This document shows positions 1-8,451 of a DNA stretch of 64,000 nt, piece by piece. Origin of the DNA: Acidimicrobiales bacterium (GTDB lineage Bacteria > Actinomycetota > Acidimicrobiia > Acidimicrobiales > JAUJNH01); NCBI GenBank assembly GCA_030448245.1, contig JAUJNH010000001.1, forward strand, positions 1-64,000, read 5' to 3'. A program made the translations under genes and the position numbers. A model generated the notes under the pieces. It had not been told where the DNA came from. It worked only from the letters and a program-made list of their open reading frames with translations, and searched no databases. Numbering within the stretch: the first letter of the stretch is position 1; each line of letters opens with the position of its first letter.

Positions 1-42
1 CGCCCGATAACCGGCGTTATGCACGAGATGAACGCCCGATAA
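1..42. repeat. Two direct copies of a 10-bp AT-containing motif near the window edge
   Basis: The decamer CGCCCGATAA occurs at 1-10 and 33-42, 32 bp apart start to start, with GCGTTAT between the copies. It lies just beyond the 3' end of the broken relaxase gene and is much less GC-rich than its surroundings. Repeats of this kind often flank tyrosine-recombinase elements, but the left context is missing, so this is only a possibility. Confidence 0.35.
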
Positions 43-116
43 TGCCGCTCATAATATCAGCCCAGGGTGCGTAACGACTGAGAGCCGGCGACGAGCGGGG
101 GTGCCGCCGTCTCCGG

Positions 117-3100
117 TCATCGGCTGATGTCGACACCGTGGTCGACTTCGCGGGCGCGTTGCTGTTGAGGACAGCGGTGGAGGGCGTCGGCCCGGATGGT
201 GCTGGCAGCATGGTCCCAGGCGTCGAGTGTGTCGTTCCGCTCGATGTCGGGAGCGGTGGCGGCGTGGCTGATGACGCTGCGGGGCTCGATGGTGTATCTG
301 GAGGGGGCGCTGATGGTGCCGTTGCGGTCGAGGTCGGCCTCGATCCGGGCGGCGTAGTGGCACCAGACGGCGCGGCCGGTCTCGTTGGGTGGGACGGAGC
401 CGAGCCGGCTGCGGAGGTGGTCGGGCGGGTCGGTGGCGAGCGCGCGGTGACTCGTTCGACGAGGGTGTCGTCGAGGGCGTGGCTGAGCAGGACGCGGTCG
501 TTGAGGAGGGTGCCTCGGGTGGAGGCGGTGTCGACGAGGGCGGCTCGGCGACGCTGTTCGTGGGCGGTGACGTCATCGAGCCGGAGCCGCAGGTCGGCTT
601 CCTTGTCGATCTGTTGGCGCAAGGTGTGGAGCGCCCGTTCGACGCCGGCGGTGGCCGCTCGGACCTCGCCGGGGCGGGGCCAGAGCCCGCCGTTGGCCCG
701 TTCGAGACGCTCCCGGGCGGCGGCAAGCCGTTCGCCTGCGACCTCTCGGGCGGTCGTGGTGCGGGCGAGTGCGGCGGTGACCCGGTTGAGCTCGGCGGAC
801 CGGTCGGTGGGGATGGAGGCTTCGAGGCGTCGGAGGGTGTGGTGGCGGTGGTGGGCGGCGTGGCGGAGTCGGTCGGTGCCGTAGGCGAGCGGGTCGCCGG
901 CTCGGGCGCACGAGACGATTGTGGCGGCCCAGTGCTCGGCGAGCTGTTCCCGGAGGCGGTTGATCTCGGGCCTGCGCCAGCCTTCGGCGCCGGCGAAGGC
1001 GTCGGCGTCGGCTTGGGCGCGAAGGAGGCGGTCGACGTCGTGGCGGGCGGCGGTCACCGCTGCGGTGGCCTGGCCCGCCCGGTCGGCGGCCGTTCGGGCG
1101 TCCCGGTCAAGCCGGCGCCGTTCGGCCCGCCCATGGGATCGGAGGACGCCCAAGGGGCCGAGCTCGTCTCGTTGGCGTTCGGCTCTGGCCAGGTGCAGGC
1201 TGGCCTCGGTCTGCTTCCGCTCGGCCTTGTCGAGGGTGTCCCGGGCCCGGCTGAGGTCGCTGGTCCGGTCGGGTGGCCCGCTGTTGAGGACGTGGAGGTG
1301 CTCGGCGATCTGGGCGCGGAGACGGCGGTCGGTGGGGTGGGGGTCGGTGACCGCGGCCAGGCGGGGGTCGGGGGTTCGGGCCAAGGCGGCGAGGACGTGC
1401 TCGTCGGGGGTGCGGGCGTCGGCGGGGCGGCCGCCGTGGTCGAGGTCGATGACCGGGGTGGTGTTCCAGGTGTGGGTGGGCTGGCGGGACCGGGACTGGC
1501 CGACGTAGCCCCGGAAGGCGTCGAGGGCTGGTGTGCCGAGCAGGTGGACGGCTTCCCACGTGCCGCCCTGGGCGCCGTCGACGGTGCGGACCCAGGCGTG
1601 GGACAGGTTGGGTGACCCGTCCATCCGGGTGCCCTGCACCCACTCGGCCGGCAGTACAACACGGCGGTCGCCGGTGCCGTCGACGGCGACGGTCAGGCCG
1701 CGGTCACCAGCCTCGAGGACGGTCCCGGTGGTGCCGTTCACCAACCTGCCGGTCCGTGCGCCATAACGGGTGTGGAACAGCACACGGTCACCGACCTGGT
1801 ACTCCCGGGGTCCGGTCCACCCAGGGCCGGTCAGAGCAGGCCCCGGATCCGGCCGGTGCTGCTCAGGTGACCGCGGATGCGGTCGGCGAGGTCCTCGGCG
1901 TCGCCGTGGGTCACGGTCAGAGCGACAACCGCGCGGGCCCGTGGGTGGTGATGTCGGCCACGACGGCGTCCGCCATCGCTTGCCGGGTGGCCTCGGGTGT
2001 GTCGGCCTGGTGCTCCCAGCCGTGCTCGTCCCGGGCCGCCTGGGACTCGGCCGGCCGGCCGGACCGGAGCAGGACCAGGGCCCGCCGGTCGTCCGGATCG
2101 GCTTGCCGTCGGTTCACCGTCAACGTCGCCGCCGGCACAGCTCCGGCGGCGGCGCGGGTGGCGAGCTCGTGGGCCAGTCCGCCGGCGAGAACCGGTTGGC
2201 CTTGCTTGGCGTCGCCCAGCACCCACACCTGCGCTCCCGGAGCGGCAGCCACCGCGGCCAGGACCACCTCGGCATCACGGGTCGAGGTCTGCGACACCTC
2301 ATCGAGAACCACCACGGCGCCGGCGGCCAGCGGGCGGTCGGTCAGGACGATGCGGAGGTGGGCGATCGTGGTCGAGGGCAGGCCGGCGCCTTCCAGCTCG
2401 GCCACCGCCTTGCCTGTCGTCGCCACCCCGAGCACCGGGCGGCCGGCTTCGGCGGCCACGGCGGCGGCGGCATGGACCATGGCCGTCTTGCCGAACCCGG
2501 CCGGCGCCAGCACGCACCGCACCGACCCGCCGGGCCCGCACAAGAGCCGCACCGCCGCCACCTGATCCTCCCCCAACCGCCCCGTCCGCTCGAGAACTCC
2601 CTCCGTTGACGGCAGCGGCTCCACCTGGCGGGCGCTTAGGTGGTCGAGGAGGCCGAGGACGCGGTCCTCCCGGGCGCGGTGGGCTGCGGTCGACCACTCC
2701 GGCAACCGGCGCACGACAGCATCGGTCGAGGGCACCAGGCGCACCACCAGCTCCGACTCCAGGAACCGCTTGGTGTACGCCTCGACGTCGTCGATGGTCA
2801 GGCGGCCGGCCGCCATGGCGCAGATGTGCTCGACGACGTCGGCCTCGCTGAACCGGGCCGACCGGGAGCACAACCCGGCCTCCGGGTCGACCAGCGCCCT
2901 TGAGACCTCGTCGAACGACAGCGCCTCCACCCGCCGGCTAGCGGCCCGGACGGCGGCGTCGAGGCGGCCGCCGACCGGCAATCCTGCCGCCGCCGCTTCG
3001 GTGGCCCACTGCTCGGCCAGGCGGGCCGGGGTCAACGACCGGTCCTTGGCCACCCTCGTCGCCAGCGACGCCACATCATCGGCCCGCATCCGCACCCCGG

Positions 3101-3866
3101 GGTCCTCCAGGCCTGCCGCGCCGATGGCTTCCAGCTCAGCTTCGATCTGCCCGGACCGCTTCGAGAACGCCCGCCGCTGGTCGGCGGTGATCCCGACCAG
3201 GTCCCGGGTGTTGCGACGATCCTCACCCCAGCCCACGTCGAGGCTGCGGGACAGGTGGCGCTGCAGCTCGGCCTGGTACACCGACCCCGCCGCCCGAGCC
3301 CACACGTGCAACGGGTAGCCATCCAACGCCACCACCCGACCGTCCGACGCCCGCCGCACCAGGTTCGGCACCAGGCAGTGCGAGTGCAGCTGCGGGTCAC
3401 CCTCCCGCGACGTGCGGTGCACGAACCCGGCCACCACCAACCCGCCGGTGCCCACCCGGCGGCGGACCCCGTCGACCTGCTGGCGGGCCACCGCCGCCCG
3501 CGACTCCAAGAAGCGGACTGCCACGTCCACCGCGTCGATGTGGGCCCGCATCACCGCGTCCGCCGCCTCCGGCGACCCCAGCGCCCACAACATCGACACC
3601 GACTTCGGCGCCGAGAACGTCACGTCGAACGCCCGCACCGACCGCTCCCGCAACCCCTTCACGAGAACATCGCCCGAGGATGGGTGGCGGGCCTCGATCA
3701 GCGCCCGCAGCTGGTCCGCCTCCACCACCCCGACCAGGCCCAGCTCGTCGGCCCACCGGCCCGCCCACACTCCCGGCGCCTCGCCGACCCCCAGGTAGTA
3801 CTCCTCGATCCCGAGCGCCACCGACCCGATCAGGTACTCAGCGTTCGCCAACGCCGTCACCCTCAC
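117..3866 (-). pseudogene. MobF/TrwC-type relaxase-helicase, broken by three frameshifts
   Basis: This encoded a conjugative relaxase that nicks oriT and unwinds the transferred strand. The N-terminal part has the relaxase three-histidine motif (HRTSREGDPQLHSHC, around 3430-3370) and the typical SAPKSVSMLWAL stretch. A RecD-like helicase follows, with a Walker A (APAGFGKTAMV, near 2500) and Walker B (VVLDEVSQ, near 2310). Reading is lost near 1926, regained in another frame, lost again near 1839 and again near 447. At each point one missing base explains the shift, and homology resumes at once (GPAR to VVALTVTHGD, GRIRG to PALTGPGW, VTA to ALATDPPDH). The repaired frame ends at the TGA at 117-119. 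The GTG at 3866 (MRVTALANAEY) is the likely start; GTG at 3878 is an alternative. A longer upstream open frame to 4325 overlaps the next gene and looks non-coding. It is either a decaying gene or a set of base-deletion sequencing errors. Confidence 0.8.
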
Positions 3867-3975
3867 CACCCTGACCACCAGCCCCCAGCGACCCTGCCCG
3901 GACACGACGACCAAGAGCAGGCAGACAGTTGCCACCCCCTCCGGGGGAGGCTCGCCCGAACCAGCGCCGCGGCGC

Positions 3976-4473
3976 TCACGGGCCCGACCAGCCGAGGTCC
4001 AGCAGAGGCTGGTCCAGCGTGCCGCCGCCGCGACGCGGGGGAGCGCCGCTAGCGGCTGCAGGCACCGTCGCCGCGTGCTGATCGGCCGTGCTCGGCGGAA
4101 CCGTGTGCGGTGGATCAGCACACGGCTCGACGGCCAGACCGGGCACCGACCCGAGCGTGTAGACGGCAAGACCGAACCGGCCCGCCTCACGGCTGCGCTG
4201 CTCAAGGCGGAGCAGGTTCCGCCGGCGCAGCTGCAGCAGGGCGTTGGCCGCCGTGCTCGGCGCCAAGCCAAGCTGCTCGGCCACCCGTCGAGACGACGTC
4301 GCCGCCACCAGAACGTCCAGCTCACCGGTGACGTCGAGCGCGACCTCCTCGAGCACCGCCCAGACCGTGGGCGACAGCTGTCGCCGCAGCTCCCTGCTCG
4401 CCGCCGTCAGCACGACACGGGTCGCCGGCGGGTCAGGCCGCTCCACGGCCACCGCCGGTGCCCTCGACGCCAC
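3976..4473 (-). CDS. Winged-helix DNA-binding protein of the mobile element
   Basis: A 165-residue protein with a probable winged helix-turn-helix at about residues 25-100. A helix-rich start (ASRELRRQLSPTVWAVLEEVAL) is followed by a recognition-helix-like segment (SRRVAEQLGLAPSTAANAL) and a basic wing (RRRNLLRLEQRS). The tail from about 115 is proline/alanine-rich and probably disordered. It overlaps the excisionase-like gene by 41 bp at the ATG used here; a GTG at 4446 would shorten the overlap. It lies about 110 bp upstream of the relaxase on the same strand, so it may regulate transfer or act as a replication accessory. No named family was recognised with certainty. Confidence 0.65.
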   Translation of the reverse strand: MASRAPAVAVERPDPPATRVVLTAASRELRRQLSPTVWAVLEEVALDVTGELDVLVAATSSRRVAEQLGLAPSTAANALLQLRRRNLLRLEQRSREAGRFGLAVYTLGSVPGLAVEPCADPPHTVPPSTADQHAATVPAAASGAPPRRGGGTLDQPLLDLGWSGP

Positions 4474-4708
4474 CGCCCCCGGCTTGAGGCGGCGCGATGC
4501 CCAGGAACTCCAGGAGAGCGATGCGGGGGATGCGCAGCGAGCGACCCAGCTTCACTGCCCGGAGCCCCATGGCGCCACCGGTCGCGTGCCACATGCGGAT
4601 GAGCTCGTAGACCGTCGTCCTGCTCACCCGCAGGACCTGGGCGACCTCGGCCACCGTCAAGGCGATGGGAAGGTCATCGATCGACCGAACCGGCCTCTCC
4701 TGAGCCAT
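4433..4708 (-). CDS. Excisionase-type helix-turn-helix protein (AlpA/Xis-like)
   Basis: A 91-residue protein with the classic excisionase-family fold: ALTVAEVAQVLRVSRTTVYEL (two helices) then a wing containing AVKLGRSLRIPRIALLEFL. Such proteins bend DNA to direct integrase toward excision, or regulate element genes. The tail is glycine-rich. The ATG at 4708 is chosen because a promoter with a perfect TTGACA lies just upstream, giving a leaderless message. An open frame continues up to 4810 but would translate the promoter and the repeat array. Linked to the relaxase and an att site, it is probably the Xis of this element. Confidence 0.75.
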   Translation of the reverse strand: MAQERPVRSIDDLPIALTVAEVAQVLRVSRTTVYELIRMWHATGGAMGLRAVKLGRSLRIPRIALLEFLGIAPPQAGGGGVEGTGGGRGAA

Positions 4709-4717
4709 AGACAAGCG

Positions 4718-4746
4718 AGTTACCCACCTGTGATTTGCCCTGTCAA
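4718..4746 (-). promoter_or_regulatory. Promoter of the excisionase-like gene
   Basis: On the minus strand a perfect TTGACA (-35, 4746-4741) is followed after 17 bases by GTAACT (4723-4718), or after 18 by TAACTC. The ATG at 4708 falls about 10 bases after the -10, so the transcript would be leaderless, which is common in actinobacteria. The 10-bp repeat array sits just upstream of the -35. Confidence 0.5.
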
Positions 4747-4760
4747 CCCCCTCCGCGAGG

Positions 4761-4810
4761 CGACGCGCACCAACGGGCACCAGCGGTGTCCAACGGGCAC
4801 CAACGGGCAC
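4761..4810. repeat. Five-unit 10-bp tandem repeat upstream of the excisionase promoter
   Basis: Units of the form CAACGGGCAC occur exactly at 4771-4780, 4791-4800 and 4801-4810. Degenerate copies lie at 4761-4770 (8 of 10 matching) and 4781-4790 (6 of 10). The 10-bp period places each unit on the same DNA face. It looks like an iteron-type array for a regulator, an excisionase or a replication initiator. Confidence 0.6.
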
Positions 4811-5182
4811 TTGCCGACCGATCTGTTAACACCACGGAAACATTGATCGAGCTGCTGTGACCGGGCGCCCTGGCTGTGAGGCGCGCCGGACCGGCCGTTG
4901 CATCTTGCGCGCAGCGGGCACGTTCGCCTGCGTCCGATGGAACGTGATGTGGACGGTCGAGGTACCCGACGAGAGCTCAGCCCCCGGGGGCGGTACGCAT
5001 GTGCGCGGGCAAGCCCCTCGAGCGGGCTCGGCCCCCCTGGGAGCGTCTCGTCATCGAGGACGTGTCCGACCGCTACGGGGCGGCGTTCCAGTAAGGCTGA
5101 GGCATGAACGTGGCCGCTCCGCGACGGCGGCGCAGTCCGCTCGGTTCCCGACGGCTCTACGCACGGGCGTATCCTTTGCATC
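4811..5182. other. Stretch without a recognisable gene
   Basis: Between the repeat array and the small gene at 5183 no family is recognisable. A 31-residue frame (4999-5094, plus) has a natural-looking sequence (PWERLVIEDVSDRYGAAFQ) and could be a remnant of a gene 5' end, but nothing confirms it. A HpaI-type palindrome GTTAAC lies at about 4826. TATCCT at 5170-5175, with TTCCCG 19 bp upstream, could be the promoter of the next gene, with the ATG 7 bases after the -10. Confidence 0.4.
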
Positions 5183-5380
5183 ATGGCGAACGAGGTCATC
5201 CAGTGGACGCTGGAGGAGTTCGAGCGCGGTCTCGATGCCGGGCCCACGGCCGACGATGTGTCCGTCACCGTGGATGGTCGCCGCCTTGACAGCAAGAGCG
5301 CCGTCCTCGACTGGTGGGCCGAGGTGGCCGCTGACGTCGAAGCCGAGGAAGCCGCCAGGCAGACCTTGCCGGGAGATTGA
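5183..5380 (+). CDS. Small acidic protein paired with a nucleotidyltransferase (putative antitoxin)
   Basis: A 65-residue acidic protein beginning MANEVIQWTLEEFERGL, with no signal peptide or membrane segment. Its stop codon overlaps the TTG start of the following nucleotidyltransferase gene (TTGA), so the two are translationally coupled. Small acidic partners encoded just upstream of nucleotidyltransferase-fold toxins are typical antitoxins or adaptors. No antitoxin family was recognised, so the role is inferred from context. A TATCCT -10-like box ends 7 bases before the ATG, suggesting a leaderless transcript. Confidence 0.6.
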   Translation: MANEVIQWTLEEFERGLDAGPTADDVSVTVDGRRLDSKSAVLDWWAEVAADVEAEEAARQTLPGD

Positions 5381-5895
5381 CCTCGAAGCCTGAGGGTCCG
5401 GACCTCAAGCGGCTCACGGATGCTTTCGCTCGTCACGATGTCGAGTACCTCTTGGTCGGTGGCATCGCGTCTCGGGCATACGGTGCCCGAAGGCCGACCT
5501 ACGACGTCGATTGCCTGCCCGAGCCGAGTCGGGAGAACCTCGACCGGTTGGCCGCTGCGATGCGCGACCTGCATGCCCGCCTGCGCGTGGAAGGGCTGAC
5601 CGACGAGGAGTCCGCCCTGCTTCCGGTTCAGGTCACTGGCTCGACCCTGATCCGGCTGGAGATATCCACTTGGCGGACCGATGCCGGCGACCTCGACATC
5701 CTCGCCGCCATACCTGACCGAGACGGACGGCACATGCGGTACCCAGAGCTGGTCGACCGCGCCTCGAGGCTGGACCTCGAGGGCATCGTGGTGCGAGTCG
5801 CTGCCCTCGACGATGTGATCGCGAGCAAGGAGTGGGCCAACCGGCCGAAGGACCAGGACGCCCTACCCGAGCTCCGATCCCTCCGACACGAGTAG
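5377..5895 (+). CDS. Nucleotidyltransferase-fold protein (AbiEii/MNT-like toxin candidate)
   Basis: A 172-residue protein with the minimal nucleotidyltransferase signature near residues 25-50: VEYLLVGGIASRAYG, then DVDC, i.e. GG-x-[AS] followed by DxD. A third acidic site is probable in IRLEIS (about residue 95). Related proteins include AbiEii-type toxins and aminoglycoside/MNT nucleotidyltransferases, which transfer NMP to tRNA or protein targets. The start is TTG at 5377, overlapping the upstream stop, with a GGGAG ribosome site just before it. Placement in the mobile element fits a maintenance or phage-defence toxin. The target cannot be told from sequence. Confidence 0.7.
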   Translation: MTSKPEGPDLKRLTDAFARHDVEYLLVGGIASRAYGARRPTYDVDCLPEPSRENLDRLAAAMRDLHARLRVEGLTDEESALLPVQVTGSTLIRLEISTWRTDAGDLDILAAIPDRDGRHMRYPELVDRASRLDLEGIVVRVAALDDVIASKEWANRPKDQDALPELRSLRHE

Positions 5896-5959
5896 GGCGT
5901 CCGGCCCGGGTTCGGGGAGGCCCGGGTTCATCAGACGGTTCCTGCTCCGCGGCGGCGAT

Positions 5960-5981
5960 CTTGTCAATCCCTTGTCAATCC
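5960..5981. repeat. Tandem 11-bp repeat near the attachment site
   Basis: CTTGTCAATCC is repeated twice head to tail (5960-5970 and 5971-5981), about 105 bp from the tRNA-derived core. Short direct repeats at this distance fit arm-type binding sites of a tyrosine integrase. The function is inferred from position. Confidence 0.45.
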
Positions 5982-6086
5982 ACGGGGTGGTACAGGGCGG
6001 TACCGGGTGGCCCCGACGGACGCCGCACCCCACCTGACCTGCATGTTTGCCACTCGATGACATCGTTTGGAACAGCGTTTATCACG

Positions 6087-6128
6087 CTTACAAGGAGGCG
6101 GTCGCGGGTTCGAGCCCCGCAGCGCCCA
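6087..6128 (+). other. attR-like site: 3' half of tRNA-Val(TAC)
   Basis: From the anticodon loop CTTACAA (anticodon TAC) the sequence follows a tRNA-Val exactly: 3' anticodon stem GGAGG, variable loop, T arm with GGTTCGAGC inside a CGGGG/CCCCG stem, then AGCGCCC and discriminator A. The 5' side of the anticodon stem, which should read CCTCC, is TCACG, and no D arm precedes it. It is therefore not a functional tRNA but the displaced 3' half left by integration in the anticodon loop. No CCA is encoded. The reconstituted tRNA should lie at the other end of the element. Confidence 0.7.
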
Positions 6129-6281
6129 CGGGAATCGCAGGTCAGAGGGGGTGCGGGCCCCGAGCGGCTCGTCGGGGCGGTGCTTGTCATAATCGGGGAA
6201 AGGCCGGCCATCACCAACCTTCTCGGGTCGGCTCCACCAGGTGACCGGCGCGAGCAGGTACCGGCGCCTCACCCGGTGGTT

Positions 6282-6600
6282 CGGACGGCTTCCGGGGCCG
6301 TGGAGCCGGGAGGGGTCGACCGCCGGTCGCTCTTGTCGCCCGTTGAGGGCTGCGCCGTGCTCCACAATGCCCATGCGATGAACAGCGCCTGGGGGGAGCC
6401 GCAACCACGGGTAGACGCCGCCGGGTTGTCAGTCGACGTCGACGCCGGCGATGGCGACGTACAGGGTTGGCCGGGAAGACCGCTACGAGGTAGACGGCGG
6501 TGGCCAAACCGACGAGGTGCCGCCTGCTCCGGGTCACACCCAGGCCGACGCCGAGGGCGATCTCGACCAACCGGCCGCCGGTCCAGGAGCCGCCTCGGAC
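6282..6600 (-). pseudogene. DoxX-like membrane protein remnant
   Basis: Fragments of a DoxX-type small membrane protein can be read on the minus strand in shifting frames: VEIALGVGLG, LATAVYLVAVFPAN, then LYVAIAGVDVD, VYPWLRLP and ALFIAWALWSTAQ. Frames break near 6461 (an extra C) and near 6400, and a TGA at 6429-6431 replaces a probable Trp. The N-terminal half is not recognisable. The remnant lies just chromosome-side of the att site. Confidence 0.4.
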
Positions 6601-6678
6601 CGTGGGGACGGCGCCGCGCCAGCAGCTGCGGGGGCTGCCGACCGTCGGGGCCGGGGCGCTGGCGCAGCCGGCGCGGCG

Positions 6679-7467
6679 TCAGGTCGTGATGTCGCGACGG
6701 GCGAAGACCGTGGCGCCGACGAGGGCCGCCACCGCCGTGTACAGGGCGACGGTCACCAGAGCCCGGGTGGCAGTGACGTCGGGGGTGCCGCCGGCCACGA
6801 ACGCCTCGAGGAGCAATCCCGGGAACACCCGGCTGGCTGGCTCCCAGGCGTCCTGGACCAGGTGCTCGAACGGACCGGCCCACGCGATCCCGACGGCCAG
6901 CGCCACCGGCACCGAGCGCAGCAGCACGCCGAGGGTCGTGCCCAGCACCGCGTAGCCGGTGACCCAGAGCAGGACGGCTCCGAGGTCTGCGAGCGCGGCC
7001 GTCAGCCCGGACGTGCTGGCCCACGCGTCGACGGCGACGGCGTTGCCGGGGGCGAGGGCGCGGGCGGCCACCCATGTCAGCGCCTCGGCCGCCGCCAGCG
7101 TCACGGCCGCGAAGGTCAGGATCGCCGCCAGCCTCCCGGCCAGCAGGCGGACCCGGCGCGGCTGGCGCAGCAGCGAGGTTCGGATGGTGCCCCGGGAGAA
7201 CTCGGCCGCCGTCATCCCGACGAACACCACGAAGAGGAAGGTGCCGGCGAAGGCGGCGGCGAAGCGGAAGGTGGCGGTGCCCCCACCGGCGGCCGAGAGC
7301 GCCTCGACGGTGGGGGTGCGCCCGGGGCCGGCCTCGGCCGCCGGCCCGGCCGCCGAGAGGACGACGGCCGCGCCGCCGACGGCGAACAGCACGGTGATCA
7401 GGGCGGTGGCCAGGAGGACGCGGCGGCGGCCCAGCTTCACCAGCTCGGCGCGGTAGGACGCGATCAT
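6679..7467 (-). CDS. ABC-2 type transporter permease
   Basis: A 262-residue integral membrane protein with about six hydrophobic segments: residues 18-40, 75-90, 108-130, 155-180, 185-205 and a C-terminal pair ending in ATVFARRDITT. The order and the conserved FSRGTIRTSLLRQPRR loop match ABC-2 (CcmB/NatB-like) permeases of about 250 residues. Its ATG overlaps the stop of the ATPase gene at 7464 (ATGA), so the two form a two-gene exporter. The substrate is unknown. A two-component system lies immediately upstream on the same strand and may control it. Confidence 0.85.
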   Translation of the reverse strand: MIASYRAELVKLGRRRVLLATALITVLFAVGGAAVVLSAAGPAAEAGPGRTPTVEALSAAGGGTATFRFAAAFAGTFLFVVFVGMTAAEFSRGTIRTSLLRQPRRVRLLAGRLAAILTFAAVTLAAAEALTWVAARALAPGNAVAVDAWASTSGLTAALADLGAVLLWVTGYAVLGTTLGVLLRSVPVALAVGIAWAGPFEHLVQDAWEPASRVFPGLLLEAFVAGGTPDVTATRALVTVALYTAVAALVGATVFARRDITT

Positions 7468-8393
7468 CGGTCTGCTCCTTGCAGGAGGTTGAGGTAGCTG
7501 GACTCCAGGGTGGGGCGGAGCACGTGGAGCTCCGACAGGACGATCCCGGCGGACGCCGCAGCCTGGTTCAACGACGCCGCGGTCGAACCGGGATCGGCGC
7601 CGTGGGCAGTGACGACGAGCTGCCCGTCCTGGCGGCCGACCTCGAAGCCGTGCTCGGTCACCAGCCGCGCCAGCCGCAGCAGCTCGCCGTGGCCCACGGC
7701 GCCGAGGACGATCTGGGGGCTCGTGCGCTGGGCGAAGCGCGACGCGTGGTCGGCGTACACGAGGCGGCCGCCGTCGATGATGAGCAGCCAGTCGGCGACC
7801 TGCTCGAGCTCGCTCAGCAGGTGCGAGGACACCAGGACCGTCCGGCCTTCGGCGGCGATCCGCCCGATCAGCTCGCGCATCTCGGTCATGCCGACGGGGT
7901 CGAGCCCGTTGGTGGGCTCGTCGAGCACCAGCAGCGCCGGATCGCCCAACAGCGCCGCGGCGATGCCCAGCCGCTGCTTCATGCCGAGCGAGTACTCGGC
8001 GAAGCGGTCACCTTGCCGGTCGGCCAGGCCCACCAGCTCGAGCACGGCCGGGATGCGACCTGCGTCGTGCCGGCCGAGCCTGGCCAGCACGCGGAGGTTC
8101 TCGACCCCGGTGAGCGCCGGCCACAGCGCCGGCCCCTCGACCAGGGCACCGACCCTCCCGAGGTAGCGGTCGGGGCGGTCGATCGGCTCGCCGAGGACGG
8201 TGGCGGTGCCGGCGCTGGGGCGGACGAGGCCGAGGAGCATGGCCATGGTCGTCGTCTTCCCGGCGCCGTTCGGCCCGATGAACCCGGCGACGACACCGCC
8301 CGGGATGTCCACGGTCAGGGCGTCCACCGCCACGCGGGTGCCGTAGCGCTTGGTGAGGCCGTCGAGGCAGACGGCTGAGGATCTCTCGGTCAT
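7464..8393 (-). CDS. ABC transporter ATP-binding protein (exporter, ABC-2 type)
   Basis: A 309-residue ATPase with Walker A GPNGAGKTTT (residues 40-49), signature YSLGMKQRLGIA (about 135), Walker B LLVLDEPTNGLDP (about 155) and the H-loop SSHLLSEL. The C-terminal 80 residues form the accessory domain seen in BcrA/NatA-like exporters of antimicrobial peptides or small drugs. It drives the permease encoded directly downstream. Confidence 0.9.
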   Translation of the reverse strand: MTERSSAVCLDGLTKRYGTRVAVDALTVDIPGGVVAGFIGPNGAGKTTTMAMLLGLVRPSAGTATVLGEPIDRPDRYLGRVGALVEGPALWPALTGVENLRVLARLGRHDAGRIPAVLELVGLADRQGDRFAEYSLGMKQRLGIAAALLGDPALLVLDEPTNGLDPVGMTEMRELIGRIAAEGRTVLVSSHLLSELEQVADWLLIIDGGRLVYADHASRFAQRTSPQIVLGAVGHGELLRLARLVTEHGFEVGRQDGQLVVTAHGADPGSTAASLNQAAASAGIVLSELHVLRPTLESSYLNLLQGADR

Positions 8394-8451
8394 GGCGCCA
8401 CCATGCGCCGCGGGCGCCGCCCCGTCGTCGGGCGGCCGGCGACACTTCCGC

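Larger units (their letters stand above)
1..6128. mobile_element. Right end of an integrated, tRNA-Val-associated mobilizable element
   Basis: A conjugative relaxase gene, a winged-helix regulator, an excisionase-like protein and a toxin-like pair sit next to a 3' half of a tRNA-Val gene. This is the usual make-up of one end of an integrative mobilizable or conjugative element in actinobacteria. The boundary is taken as the last tRNA-like base, before ordinary chromosomal genes begin. No integrase is visible, so it must lie beyond the left edge of the window or be lost. The left boundary is not in the window. The gene identities are seen directly; the unity of the element is inference. Confidence 0.6.

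Noticed and set aside
3867-4325. Extended N-terminus of the relaxase up to 4325
   Set aside because: It is Arg/Trp/Cys-rich, overlaps the winged-helix gene and has no relaxase homology. The GTG near 3866-3878 fits the family.
4709-4810. Longer excisionase-like protein starting at 4810
   Set aside because: It would translate the promoter and the 10-bp repeat array; the leaderless ATG at 4708 is better supported.
4761-4810. CRISPR array
   Set aside because: The units are 10 bp with no spacers. No Cas gene or other spaced repeats were found anywhere in the window.
6044-6128. Intact tRNA gene
   Set aside because: Only the part 3' of the anticodon loop matches; the anticodon 5' stem does not pair and there is no D arm or acceptor 5' strand.
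5964-6404. Minus-strand frame containing LRGSNPRPP
   Set aside because: This peptide is the well-known artefact of translating across a tRNA gene's T arm.
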